From NCBI RefSeq assembly GCF_002863225.1, contig NZ_PKEK01000090.1, forward strand, positions 57,194 to 121,193: 64,000 bases of DNA, given 5' to 3'. Shown here in pieces: positions 40,053 to 49,306 of the stretch (position 1 is its first letter; each line of letters opens with the position of its first letter). The DNA comes from Mycobacterium sp. (lineage in GTDB: Bacteria > Actinomycetota > Actinomycetes > Mycobacteriales > Mycobacteriaceae). The notes below the pieces were generated by a model. The model saw only the letters and a list, made by a program, of their open reading frames with translations. It made no database searches and was not told the origin of the DNA. A program made the position numbers and the translations under genes.

Positions 40053-41030
40053 CTAGCGCAGGATGCCGGCGATCAGCGGGGGCAGCTGCTCGGCCACCAG
40101 CGGATAGCTCAGCGGTGACGCGTACGCGATTGCTCCGGCCTGCTCCTTGGTGGTGAATATGCTGCGCGAACGATGTTCTGCCACATCATGATTGGCGAGC
40201 AGGGCGGCCCGGTCCTGGTCGTTTTCGGTCGTCCAGATCAACAGGTCGGTGTCTCCGAGGACGGACTTGACCTTGTCGCGGGGGATGAAAGCGCGCCGCT
40301 GATCGACGGCCAGCGAGCCGAGGCTGTCGGGGATCGCCAGACCCATCTGGGTGAGGAAATCGGTTTGCCAGCCGGTGGTCGCCACCACGTTGTCGTCATG
40401 CAGCCTGCCCTGCAGCAGCAGTACCCGCTTGTTCTTGAACTGTTGATATTTGTCCGCGACGCCGGCGAATGCCTTGTCGACGCCGTCGATCAGCGAGGCG
40501 ACCTGGCCGGCCTGGAAGACCGCCTGGCCGATGGCTTTGGCCTGCTCTTTCCAGGGTTCGAAGAACGCCTCACCGTCGGACTGCGCCAGCGTCGGCGCGA
40601 TCGCGGCCAGCTTCTGGTAGGTGTCCTGATCCAGTCCCGCGTCGGTGGCGACGATCAGGTCGGGTTTGAGCGTCGAGATCTGCTTGACCTGAATCCCGTT
40701 GTCCAGACTCAGCACAACGGGTTTGGCAGCGCCGAGTTTGGGCTGGGCCCACGGCCACACGCCGAACGGCTGGTCGCCGAACCAGTTGGTCACCGCGATC
40801 GGGACGACCCCGAGCGCCAGCAGATCGTCCTGCCCGGTGAAACCCGCACTGACCACTCGCTTCGGCGGCTGCGGGATGGTCGTCTCACCGAAGACGTGGG
40901 TGATGGTGACCGGCCCGTCACGCCCGCCCCCGGCGGGCGGGGACTTATCCGAGGAGCAGCCCGCGAGCACCAGCAGGCCGGCTGTCGCGCCGGCGCGCAG
41001 GAACCCGCGCCGATTCCAGTCCTCGCCCAT
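40053..41030 (-). CDS. Iron-siderophore ABC transporter substrate-binding lipoprotein (Rv0265c-like)
   Basis: Lipobox LVLAGC; HVFGETTIPQPPKRVVSAGFTGQDDLLALG. Confidence 0.88.
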   Translation of the reverse strand: MGEDWNRRGFLRAGATAGLLVLAGCSSDKSPPAGGGRDGPVTITHVFGETTIPQPPKRVVSAGFTGQDDLLALGVVPIAVTNWFGDQPFGVWPWAQPKLGAAKPVVLSLDNGIQVKQISTLKPDLIVATDAGLDQDTYQKLAAIAPTLAQSDGEAFFEPWKEQAKAIGQAVFQAGQVASLIDGVDKAFAGVADKYQQFKNKRVLLLQGRLHDDNVVATTGWQTDFLTQMGLAIPDSLGSLAVDQRRAFIPRDKVKSVLGDTDLLIWTTENDQDRAALLANHDVAEHRSRSIFTTKEQAGAIAYASPLSYPLVAEQLPPLIAGILR

Positions 41031-41096
41031 GGCGTGAGCCTAACGGGCGAGGATGCAGAGCGTGTATCGATAGCCCGCTGATCGGACCTCGCGCGG

Positions 41097-42326
41097 TCAC
41101 GGCGTCGGCCGACTCGGCCAAGGGCTGTAGTCGGCAATCAGATCCTCCTGCGGCGGGCGCTGGTCGTCCGGCACATGCTGCAGGTTGATCCGGATCCGGT
41201 ACCAGATCGAGCTCGGTCCGCGCATGCCGTCGACCAGTACGTCCGCCGGCTGCAGACGCTCGGCCGCCGCGGGATGACGCTCGCGCCAGGTGTCCAATGC
41301 GGCCATCGCTTCATCCTTGGTCTTGGTGCGGGCGACCTCGATCAGCGGCATCACCGATTGGCGTCGCCCCGACCCGTCTCGCCGCGCACCCTTCGGCGCT
41401 TTCTCCGCGGGGCCGAGTTCCTCAGCGAGCGTAAGCAATTGGTCGAGACCACCGGCGGAATCGTCCATCCCGGCCCATGGGTCGCCGATGCCGGCGAACC
41501 GCTGCGGCACTGTCCGCACGGTGAAGTCGGCGGGGTTGCAGCCGGCAACCTCGTCCCACGCCAAGGGTGTGGACACCCGCGCATCCGGGGTGGCCCGCAC
41601 CGAGTACGCCGATGCGACAGTGCGGTCTTTGGCGTTCTGATTGAAGTCGACGAAGACGCCCTCGCGTTCTTCTTTCCACCACCGGCTGGTGGCCAGTTCG
41701 GGTGCGCGTCGTTCCACCTCGCGGGCCACCGTCTGGGCAGCGAGCCGCACGTGCCGGAACGACCAGTTCGGTGCGATGCGCGCGTAGATGTGGAAACCGC
41801 GCGAGCCGGACGTCTTGGGCCAGGCGGTAAGCCCATGATCCTCGAGCACCTCGCGCGCCACCTGTGCCACGTCGACGATCTGCGGCCACGTCACGCCGGG
41901 CATCGGGTCCAGATCGACGCGCAGTTCGTCGGGATGCTCCAGATCGTCGGCGAGCACGGGGTGCGGATTGAGGTCGACGCAGCCCAGATTGATCGCCCAG
42001 GCCAGTCCGGCCGCGTCATGGAGAACCGCCTCTTTGGCCGAGGTGCCTCGTGCGTAACGCAATTCGGCGACGTCGACCCAGTCGGGCCGCTTCTCCGGGG
42101 CGCGCTTCTGGAAAACGGCCTCCTGGTCGATGCCCTTGACGAAACGCTTGAGGATCATCGGCCGCCCTGCCACTCCGCGCAGGGCGCCGTCGGCGACCGC
42201 CAGATAGTAGTGGATCAGGTCCAGCTTGGTGAGACCGGTCTGCCCGTCCCGGTCTGGGAAGACCACCTTGTCGGGGTGGGTGACCTCGACCTGGCGTCCG
42301 CCGACGTTTAGCGACACCGGAGCCAT
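41097..42326 (-). CDS. Stand-alone LigD-type DNA polymerase/primase (PolD-like, Rv0269c)
   Basis: VTHPDKVVFP...KTSGSRGFHIYARI...LRVDLDPMPG polymerase motifs. Confidence 0.88.
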   Translation of the reverse strand: MAPVSLNVGGRQVEVTHPDKVVFPDRDGQTGLTKLDLIHYYLAVADGALRGVAGRPMILKRFVKGIDQEAVFQKRAPEKRPDWVDVAELRYARGTSAKEAVLHDAAGLAWAINLGCVDLNPHPVLADDLEHPDELRVDLDPMPGVTWPQIVDVAQVAREVLEDHGLTAWPKTSGSRGFHIYARIAPNWSFRHVRLAAQTVAREVERRAPELATSRWWKEEREGVFVDFNQNAKDRTVASAYSVRATPDARVSTPLAWDEVAGCNPADFTVRTVPQRFAGIGDPWAGMDDSAGGLDQLLTLAEELGPAEKAPKGARRDGSGRRQSVMPLIEVARTKTKDEAMAALDTWRERHPAAAERLQPADVLVDGMRGPSSIWYRIRINLQHVPDDQRPPQEDLIADYSPWPSRPTP

Positions 42327-42392
42327 GGGCACATGCTAATTCGGCACAGCGTTCCGACCGCCGTGCGACCTACGTCACATAGGGTGGACGAC

Positions 42393-44081
42393 ATGCCAAA
42401 TCCGATCGATCTGCCTGGGCAGGCGGTAGCCAAGGTCCAGCAATACGCCGAACGCGGCCTGTCCGAGCTGCACTATCTCCGCAAGATCATCGAATCCGGC
42501 ACGTTCAGGTTGGAGAACCCACTGAACTACGCCGCGATGGCCGCCGAGATCGCGAAGTGGGGCGAAATCGGGATGCTGCCGTCGTTCAACGCGCGGCGCA
42601 CGCCCGATCGCGCCGCGATCATCGACGACGACGGCGAGCTGACCTATCAGGAGCTCGACGAGGCCGCGAACGCTGTCGCCCACGGCTTGCTCGCCAAAGG
42701 CGTCAAGGGCGGCGACGGGGTGGCGATCCTGGCGCGCAACCATCGGTGGTTCGCCATCGCCGAGTTCGGCTGCGCACGGGTCGGGGCCCGGATCATTCTG
42801 CTCAACAGCTCGTTCTCCGGCCCGCAGATCAAGGAGGTGTCTGAGCGCGAGGGCGCCAAGCTGATCATTTACGACGACGAGTACACCGAAGACGTCAGCA
42901 AAGCCGATCCGCCGCTGGGCAAACTGCGGGCACTTCCCACCAACCCGGACGGCGAGGACTCCGGCAGCACCGACGAGACCCTGGCCGACCTGGTCGCCGC
43001 CAACAGCAGGTCGGCGGCGCCGAAAGCCAGCAAGCATTCCTCGATCATCATCCTGACCAGCGGAACCACCGGTACGCCGAAGGGGGCGAACCGCAGCACC
43101 CCGCCGACCCTGGCGCCGATCGGCGGAATCCTGTCGCACGTCCCGTTCAAGGCCAACGAAGTGACTTCGCTGCCGGCGCCGATGTTCCACGCCCTGGGAT
43201 TTCTGCACGCCACCATCGGCATGTTCCTGGGGTCGACGCTGGTGTTGCACAGCAAGTTCAAGCCGGAGCAGGTGTTCGAGGACATCGAGAAGCACAAGGT
43301 GAGTGCGGTTGTCGTGGTGCCGGTGATGCTGTCGCGGATGCTCGAGGCGCTGGAGAAGATCGACAGCAAGCCCGACCTGTCCAGCCTGCGGATCATCTTC
43401 GTCTCGGGTTCGGCGCTGGGCGCCGATGTCGCCGAGCGGGCGTTGAAGGACATCGGTCCGGTCGTCTACAACATGTATGGCTCCACCGAGATCGCGTTCG
43501 CCACGATCGCCGGGCCCGAGCACTTGGAGTACAACTCCACCACGGCCGGGCCGCCGGTCAAGGGCGTGAAGGTCAGGATCTACGACGACAACGGCAAGGA
43601 GCTGCCGCAGGGCGAGGTGGGCCGGATTTTCGTCGGCACCAGCTTCCCGTTCGAGGGTTACACCGGCGGCGGCAACAAGCAGATCATCGACGGTTTGCTG
43701 TCCTCGGGCGACGTCGGCTACTTCGACGAGAAGGGTCTGCTCTACATCAGTGGCCGCGACGACGAGATGATCGTCTCCGGCGGGGAGAACGTCTTTCCGG
43801 CCGAAGTGGAGGACTGCATCAGCGGCCATCCCGACGTCGTGGAGGCCACCGCGATCGGCGTCGAGGACAAGGAGTGGGGTCACCGGCTGCGGGCCTTCGT
43901 CGTCAAGAAGAACAACGCGAGCCTCGACGAGGACGCCGTCAAGAAGCATGTGAAGGACCAGCTGGCCAAGTACAAGGTGCCGCGTGAGGTGATCTTCCTC
44001 GACGAGCTACCGCGTAACCCGACCGGAAAGATCCTCAAGCGCGAGCTGCGTGAAATGGACGCCGACGCCGACGCCGACTAG
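42393..44081 (+). CDS. fadD2: Fatty-acid-CoA ligase FadD2
   Basis: ILTSGTTGTPKGA, MYGSTE, GDVGYFDEKGLLYISGRDDEMI. Confidence 0.92.
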   Translation: MPNPIDLPGQAVAKVQQYAERGLSELHYLRKIIESGTFRLENPLNYAAMAAEIAKWGEIGMLPSFNARRTPDRAAIIDDDGELTYQELDEAANAVAHGLLAKGVKGGDGVAILARNHRWFAIAEFGCARVGARIILLNSSFSGPQIKEVSEREGAKLIIYDDEYTEDVSKADPPLGKLRALPTNPDGEDSGSTDETLADLVAANSRSAAPKASKHSSIIILTSGTTGTPKGANRSTPPTLAPIGGILSHVPFKANEVTSLPAPMFHALGFLHATIGMFLGSTLVLHSKFKPEQVFEDIEKHKVSAVVVVPVMLSRMLEALEKIDSKPDLSSLRIIFVSGSALGADVAERALKDIGPVVYNMYGSTEIAFATIAGPEHLEYNSTTAGPPVKGVKVRIYDDNGKELPQGEVGRIFVGTSFPFEGYTGGGNKQIIDGLLSSGDVGYFDEKGLLYISGRDDEMIVSGGENVFPAEVEDCISGHPDVVEATAIGVEDKEWGHRLRAFVVKKNNASLDEDAVKKHVKDQLAKYKVPREVIFLDELPRNPTGKILKRELREMDADADAD

Positions 44082-44103
44082 CCGGGGATCGCGAAACAGA
44101 AGT

Positions 44104-44136
44104 CAGGGCTGCGTATTCGGGACAACCGCAGCCCTG
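44104..44136 (+). terminator. Rho-independent-like terminator of fadD2
   Basis: CAGGGCTGCG...CGCAGCCCTG then CTTTCTGT; flanking ACAGAA/TTTCTGT extends stem. Confidence 0.75.
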
Positions 44137-44155
44137 CTTTCTGTCCGGCGGTCGT

Positions 44156-44665
44156 TTACTCGAATCCGGTGCTGCCGTCGAGCTGCTCTCGCAGGATGTC
44201 GATCTGGCCGGTGTGCCGGGCGATCTCCTGGATCATGTGCAGATAGATCCAGCGCAGCGACACCGTGGTGCCGAGTCGCCCGTGGCGCAGCTCGTGGTCG
44301 AGCGGATATTGCGCGGCAATGCGACGGGATTCCTCGCATTGCGTCCGGTATTCGGTGATCAGGCTCGGCAGTGAATCGTCGGGCTGCATGTCGAACTCCC
44401 AGGCCCGGTCATGCGTGCGACGGTTGTCGTCCAGTCGGCCCTGTAGGAACTGGTCGAACCAGCCGTACTCCGCCCAGCGCAGGTGTTTGACCAACCCGCC
44501 CACGGTGGTGGCCGACGTGACGAGATGTCGACGAGCGTCGGCGTCGGACAGGCCGGAAACCTTGCTTATCAGGATGTCTCGGTAGTCGTCGAGAAAGGCT
44601 TCCAACGTGGCGCGTTCGCCGGTGACACCCTGCTCACGCCGATTGGTCCACTGAGTTTCTGCCAT
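44156..44665 (-). CDS. DinB-family (mycothiol-dependent) protein
   Basis: DUF664/DinB pattern: VKHLRWAEYGWFDQFL, WIYLHMIQEIARHTGQIDILREQLDGSTG. Confidence 0.88.
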   Translation of the reverse strand: MAETQWTNRREQGVTGERATLEAFLDDYRDILISKVSGLSDADARRHLVTSATTVGGLVKHLRWAEYGWFDQFLQGRLDDNRRTHDRAWEFDMQPDDSLPSLITEYRTQCEESRRIAAQYPLDHELRHGRLGTTVSLRWIYLHMIQEIARHTGQIDILREQLDGSTGFE

Positions 44666-44690
44666 GTCGGCGAAGCTAGCACCGCCGGCG

Positions 44691-45008
44691 TCAGCGACGG
44701 TCGCGGATACTCCGCGTCACTTCGGCGGACAGCTTCGCGTCTGACAGCAGCAGCTCGATGAGTGCGGAGATCACTTCCTGTCCGGTGACTCGCGCGTATC
44801 CGAGTCGGTCGGCGGCCTCTCGCTGCCAGATGTCGAGCGCCCGGTGGGTGGCGGGGGAGAGGTCGACGGTACGACGGGTGCGCTGGCCACGGGGGCTGGG
44901 TTTCTTGTCATCGAATTTCTGCCGGATGCTCGAGAAGCGCTCGGTCTGCGCTGAGGCATCAGCGCGGCTGGGCGGTTTGGCTCGAAACGACGGGGAGCTG
45001 GAATCCAT
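44691..45008 (-). CDS. Small putative DNA-binding (ribbon-helix-helix/partition-like) protein
   Basis: Basic N-terminus then RRTVDLSPATHRALDIWQREAADRLGYARVTGQEVISALIELLLSD. Confidence 0.55.
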   Translation of the reverse strand: MDSSSPSFRAKPPSRADASAQTERFSSIRQKFDDKKPSPRGQRTRRTVDLSPATHRALDIWQREAADRLGYARVTGQEVISALIELLLSDAKLSAEVTRSIRDRR

Positions 45009-45174
45009 CGGCTGAACGACCTTCAGTTGACGTGAGCTTTCAGTACATCAGGAACCGAGTATGTCGGTCAAAGGCGCATCTCGCAGTGACGGCGCGCCGC
45101 GCCTTGCGGTGGCGCCGCGCCGTACCGGTCCGGTCCCGCCGGTGAACCCCCTACGTCTCGCCATTGCTGCATCA

Positions 45175-45540
45175 GAGTAACTACTATTCAATAGACGTAG
45201 CGATTTCGCGAAAAGCAATTCGCTCAAACCTCCTCAACCGATAGATAATGTCGGATAATCACAAATAATGGAATGAGTGCTTCCGCAATTACTGGTATGC
45301 GTCTTCACTGACTTCAGTAGCTGCTGATATTGCTGTCTAGCAGGATAGATACCGATTGCAGTAGGTACTGACACCAGTAGAACCACAGTTCAGGACCTAC
45401 TGGAAGCAGTACGTACACAATGGTGTTTTCTGGAGGATAGGGCCTGAAGACAATGAATTAGCTGGTCAAAGGCTAAAACGACATTCTCAGGCGATTTAAT
45501 CGCTTTATTTATCGTTTGCTAAGCATCAGGCCTTAGCGTT
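45175..45540. other. AT-rich intergenic island with iterated CAGTA/TACTG motifs
   Basis: 155 G+C in 360 bases for 45181-45540 by hand count; motifs at 45315, 45359-45370, 45375, 45395-45402, 45407. Confidence 0.75.
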
Positions 45541-45577
45541 CTCGGTGTCAGTCACCAGATGACGAAGGAGCAATCGA

Positions 45578-45967
45578 ATGTCGTTCTCACTCTCTTCAGC
45601 CCGCCGCTTCGCCGCGAGCGCAGTCGGCGCAGGCGCGGTGGCCGGCGCAATGTTCTTAGGCGCGGCGCCCGCAGCCAACGCTGCCCCGGCAGCGCCGATC
45701 CCGGCAGTCGGCCCGGCGTACATCGCGCCGATGCCGCTACGGCCTCACGTACCCGGCTTCGGCCACCACGGTCCTCACATCCCCGGCTTCGGTCACCACG
45801 GCTTCTGGGGACACCGGGGCTTCTGGGGTGGACACCACCACGGGTGGGGTCTGGGACACGGCGGTTGGGGTCACCACTGGGGCTGGGGGCACCGCGGTTG
45901 GGGACTCGGGCACCACGGCTTCTGGGGCCACCCAGGCTTCTGGGGTGGTCACCACCGTTGGTGGTGA
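45578..45967 (+). CDS. Secreted Gly/His/Trp/Phe-rich repeat protein
   Basis: Sec signal peptide ending ANAAPAA; PH(V/I)PGFGHHG duplication then GHHGFWGHRGFWGGHHHGWGLGHGGWGHHWGW...; RBS GAAGGAG. Confidence 0.8.
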   Translation: MSFSLSSARRFAASAVGAGAVAGAMFLGAAPAANAAPAAPIPAVGPAYIAPMPLRPHVPGFGHHGPHIPGFGHHGFWGHRGFWGGHHHGWGLGHGGWGHHWGWGHRGWGLGHHGFWGHPGFWGGHHRWW

Positions 45968-45990
45968 CCCCCAGTAACCAGGGGGAATAA

Positions 45991-46024
45991 GGCTGGCCCC
46001 GTTCTTGGACAAACGGGGCCAGCC
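45991..46024. terminator. 13-bp perfect-stem terminator after the GHW-rich gene
   Basis: GGCTGGCCCCGTT-CTTGGACA-AACGGGGCCAGCC. Confidence 0.8.
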
Positions 46025-46037
46025 GCCCCCTCACAAA

Positions 46038-46079
46038 AAGTTCACGCCGATCTGAGCTCCGTCAGGTCGGCGTGAACTT
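46038..46079 (-). terminator. Terminator of fadE6
   Basis: 13-bp stem AAGTTCACGCCGA/TCGGCGTGAACTT followed on minus strand by TTT. Confidence 0.8.
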
Positions 46080-46093
46080 CGTGGTGGGCGGGC

Positions 46094-48292
46094 CTACGGG
46101 TCGCGAGGAAGACCCAGAAGTCGCTCGGCGATGATGTTGAGCTGGACCTCCGACGTGCCGCCGTAGATAGTGGTCGCGCGGCTGGCCAGCAGGTATTCCG
46201 CCCACTTCCCGGACGGCTGGCCGGGATCTCCGATCGCTCCCTCGGCACCGAATGAGGACAACCCGAATTCGGCGTAGCCCTGCCCGGTGCGCATCGACAA
46301 CAGCTTGGAGATGGCGGCCGACGGCATCGCGTCTCCACCCGCCAGCGTCAACAACGTCGAGCGCAGGTTGAGCAGCTTGGCGGCGTGCCCTTCGGCGATC
46401 AACTGACCGGCGCGGTTCTGTGCGATCTGGTCGAAGTGCCCGTCGCGGACGAACTCGACGAACTGATCGAGGCTGGCCAGGAACGGCGCCTCGCTGCTGC
46501 CGATCGAAACCCGTTCTGCGGTCAGGGTATTGCGGCTGACCTCCCAGCCGCGGTCGACCTCACCGAGCACCAGTTCGTCGGGCACGAACACGTCGTCGAT
46601 GAAGACGGTGTTGAACATCGCTCCGCCGGTCAGTTCGCGTAGCGGCTTGACCTCGACGCCCTCACTTTTCATGTCCAGCAGGAAATACGTGATGCCGTTG
46701 TGTTTGGGTGCACTGGGGTCCGTCCTGGCCAGCAGCGCGCCCCACTGCGAGAACTGCGCCGCGGTGGTCCAGATCTTCTGACCGGTGATACGCCAGCCGC
46801 CGTCGACCTTGGTCGCCTTGGTGCTCAAGCCGGCCAGGTCTGATCCGGCGCCGGGCTCGGAAAACAGCTGGCACCAGATCATTTCGCCGCGGAAGGTGGG
46901 CGGCAGAAAGCGCTGCTTCTGTTCGTCGGTGCCGAACGCCACAATCGACGGCACGATCCATGCCGCGATACCGAGCGGTGGCCGCCGGACCCGCCCGGTG
47001 TTGAATTCCTGGGCGATGATGATCTGCTCGACGGGGTTCGCGTCACGGCCCCATGGTTTGGGCAGATAGGGCAGCACCCAGCCGCCCTCGGCGATCGCGG
47101 TGGTGCGGTCGTCGCGTGAGATGTCCTTCAGCGCGGAGACTTCCGCGCGGATCTCGTCGCGCACCTTCTCGGTGTCGGGGTCCAGGTCGATATCGAGGGT
47201 GCGCATTCCGGTGCTGGTGGCGGTGTCGACAACCCGCTGGGGGTACTCGGTCTTACGTCCGAAGCCGGCGGCGATCACCAGTGCCCGGCGGTAGTAGACG
47301 TTCGTGTCGTGCTCCCAGGTGAACCCGATGCCACCGTGCACCTGAATGCAGTCCTGGGCGCAACGCTGGGCGGCCGCCGGCGCCAGCGTCGCCGCCACTG
47401 CGGCAGCGAACTCGACCTTGGCAGCCTCAGTGTCCCAGTCGTTTTCGCGAGCCTGGTCTACCGCGCGCGCGGCGTCCCATACGGCGGCCGTCGCGCGCTC
47501 GGTGTCGGCGATCATCTCCGAGCACTTGTGCTTGACGGCTTGGAACTGCCCGATCGGCCGACCGAACTGCTCGCGGATCTTGGCGTATTCCGACGCGGTG
47601 TCGGTGGCCCACCGCGCCACCCCGACGGCTTCGGCCGACAGCAGCGTCGAGATCAGCGCCCGGGCTCCTACCGCGTCGAGGCTGCTCAGCGCGACCTCAT
47701 CGGAGACCTCGACGGCGTTGGCGCGCACGTGGGCGATGGGTCGCAGCGGGTCGACGCCGGCGACGGGTTCGATCTCGAGTTGGTCGGACTGCAGCACCAC
47801 CCACTCTTCGCCGCTGTCGATCGCCACCGGCAACACCAGCAGCGACGCTTGCGCCGCGGCCGGCACCGCTCGGGCCTCGCCGCGGATCACCAGGGAAGCG
47901 CCCTGCCGGGTGGCGGTCAGTGCCGAGTCCAGTGCGTACGCCGCGATCGCGGACCCGGACGCCAGGTCGGCCAGGATCTTGGCGTCGGGGTCGTGCGCGG
48001 CGATCAGCGCGCTCGCGATCGCTGACGGAACGAATGGCCCGGGCACGGCCCCGTAGCCGAACTCGGCCAGCGTGATGGCGAGCTCCAGGATTCCGAACCC
48101 TTGTCCGCCAACGGATTCGGCGAGGTGAACTCCCTGGAGGCCCTGGTCGGCCGCGGCCTGCCAGTACGGCGGCGGATTGTCGATCGGCGTCTCGAGTGCG
48201 GCGTGCAGGACCTCCGATGGCGCCACCCGAGAGACAAGTGCACGCACCGAGTCGGCCAGGTCTTGGTGTTCAGGATTGATTGCGATCGGCAT
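46094..48292 (-). CDS. fadE6: Acyl-CoA dehydrogenase FadE6 (two-domain)
   Basis: Two ACAD modules; LFSEPGAGSDLAGLSTKA, YGGTSEVQLNIIAERLLGLPRDP. Confidence 0.92.
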   Translation of the reverse strand: MPIAINPEHQDLADSVRALVSRVAPSEVLHAALETPIDNPPPYWQAAADQGLQGVHLAESVGGQGFGILELAITLAEFGYGAVPGPFVPSAIASALIAAHDPDAKILADLASGSAIAAYALDSALTATRQGASLVIRGEARAVPAAAQASLLVLPVAIDSGEEWVVLQSDQLEIEPVAGVDPLRPIAHVRANAVEVSDEVALSSLDAVGARALISTLLSAEAVGVARWATDTASEYAKIREQFGRPIGQFQAVKHKCSEMIADTERATAAVWDAARAVDQARENDWDTEAAKVEFAAAVAATLAPAAAQRCAQDCIQVHGGIGFTWEHDTNVYYRRALVIAAGFGRKTEYPQRVVDTATSTGMRTLDIDLDPDTEKVRDEIRAEVSALKDISRDDRTTAIAEGGWVLPYLPKPWGRDANPVEQIIIAQEFNTGRVRRPPLGIAAWIVPSIVAFGTDEQKQRFLPPTFRGEMIWCQLFSEPGAGSDLAGLSTKATKVDGGWRITGQKIWTTAAQFSQWGALLARTDPSAPKHNGITYFLLDMKSEGVEVKPLRELTGGAMFNTVFIDDVFVPDELVLGEVDRGWEVSRNTLTAERVSIGSSEAPFLASLDQFVEFVRDGHFDQIAQNRAGQLIAEGHAAKLLNLRSTLLTLAGGDAMPSAAISKLLSMRTGQGYAEFGLSSFGAEGAIGDPGQPSGKWAEYLLASRATTIYGGTSEVQLNIIAERLLGLPRDP

Positions 48293-48340
48293 TGGTCGCC
48301 TTCCTCGAATTCAGCGAGCTGTGCCAGCTCGTCCCCCAAG

Positions 48341-49306
48341 CTAACAACCGGTGGGTTGGTTGACCACATGGGCCAGTGGCTCGCCGTCCCGCAGCCGGCG
48401 GCAATTGGCGACGGCCTCGACCAGATAGCGCCGCATGGTGTCGACGGTGTACCAGGTGACATGCGGGGTGAGCACCACGTTGTCGAGCTCCAACAGCGGG
48501 TTGTCCGCCGCGACGGGCTCGGCGCCGAAGACGTCCAGCCCGGCCGCGGTCAGCCGCCCGTCGCGCAGTGCCTCCGCAAGAGCCGCCTCGTCGACGATCG
48601 GCCCACGCGAGGTGTTGACCAGTACCGCGCCGGCCTTCATCCCCGCTATCGCGGCCCGGTCGATAAGACCATCGGTATCCGCGGTCAACGGCAGGTGCAG
48701 CGAGACGATGTCGCTGTCGGCGAGCAACTCGCGCAGCGGCCGCCAGCTCGAAAGCCCGTCGTCGGTCGTGCTGGTGTGCAGCACCGTCGCGCCCATCGCG
48801 GCGAGGATTCCCGCGACCTGCTTGGCGACGTTGCCGTAACCGACCAATCCGACGGTGCAGGCGCCGATGTCGCGAACGGTCTCACCGAGCTGCGGATCGG
48901 ACGGCCAGCCGCGGCCGAGGCGAGTGGCCCGGTCGAGCACCGGCAGCCGGCGCAAAGCCGCCAGCATCAGCAACAGCGTGCCCTCGGCGACCGAGGGTGC
49001 GTTGGCGCCGGGCATGTTCGCCACCGCGATGCCCTGCCTGGTGGCGGCCTCGACGTCGACGGTGTTGACCCCGGCGCCGAATTTGTGCACCAGCCGCGTC
49101 CGGTTGGCGCGGCTCAGGTCGGACTCCGACAGCGGCCGCAGTACGTGCCAGATCACCTCGGCGTCGGGTAGCTCGCGGTAAAACGTCTCGTCATCGGGGC
49201 ACCAGACGATATCGAGCCAATCAGTCTCGGTCGCAAGGAAATCCAGAACTTTCGGGCCCGGATCGAAGTGGGCGAGGACTCTCAGCGCCACCGCTTGGCA
49301 ATCCAT
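48341..49306 (-). CDS. D-isomer specific 2-hydroxyacid dehydrogenase
   Basis: VGLVGYGNVAKQVAGIL, LVNTSRGPIVDEAAL, LTPHVTW. Confidence 0.9.
   Translation of the reverse strand: MDCQAVALRVLAHFDPGPKVLDFLATETDWLDIVWCPDDETFYRELPDAEVIWHVLRPLSESDLSRANRTRLVHKFGAGVNTVDVEAATRQGIAVANMPGANAPSVAEGTLLLMLAALRRLPVLDRATRLGRGWPSDPQLGETVRDIGACTVGLVGYGNVAKQVAGILAAMGATVLHTSTTDDGLSSWRPLRELLADSDIVSLHLPLTADTDGLIDRAAIAGMKAGAVLVNTSRGPIVDEAALAEALRDGRLTAAGLDVFGAEPVAADNPLLELDNVVLTPHVTWYTVDTMRRYLVEAVANCRRLRDGEPLAHVVNQPTGC

Noticed and set aside
41036-41048. Possible IdeR half-site (GTTAGGCTCAC on minus strand) before the siderophore-binding lipoprotein
   Set aside because: Only a half-site with several mismatches, five nucleotides from the start codon; insufficient to call.
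42375-43949. 524-aa minus-strand ORF antisense to fadD2
   Set aside because: Shadow ORF; fadD2 motifs are unambiguous on plus strand.
45552-46034. Minus-strand ORFs opposite the Gly/His/Trp-rich gene
   Set aside because: Arg/Gly/Pro- or Val/Pro/Glu-rich translations of the repeat DNA; no RBS or signal features, and the plus strand has signal peptide plus RBS.
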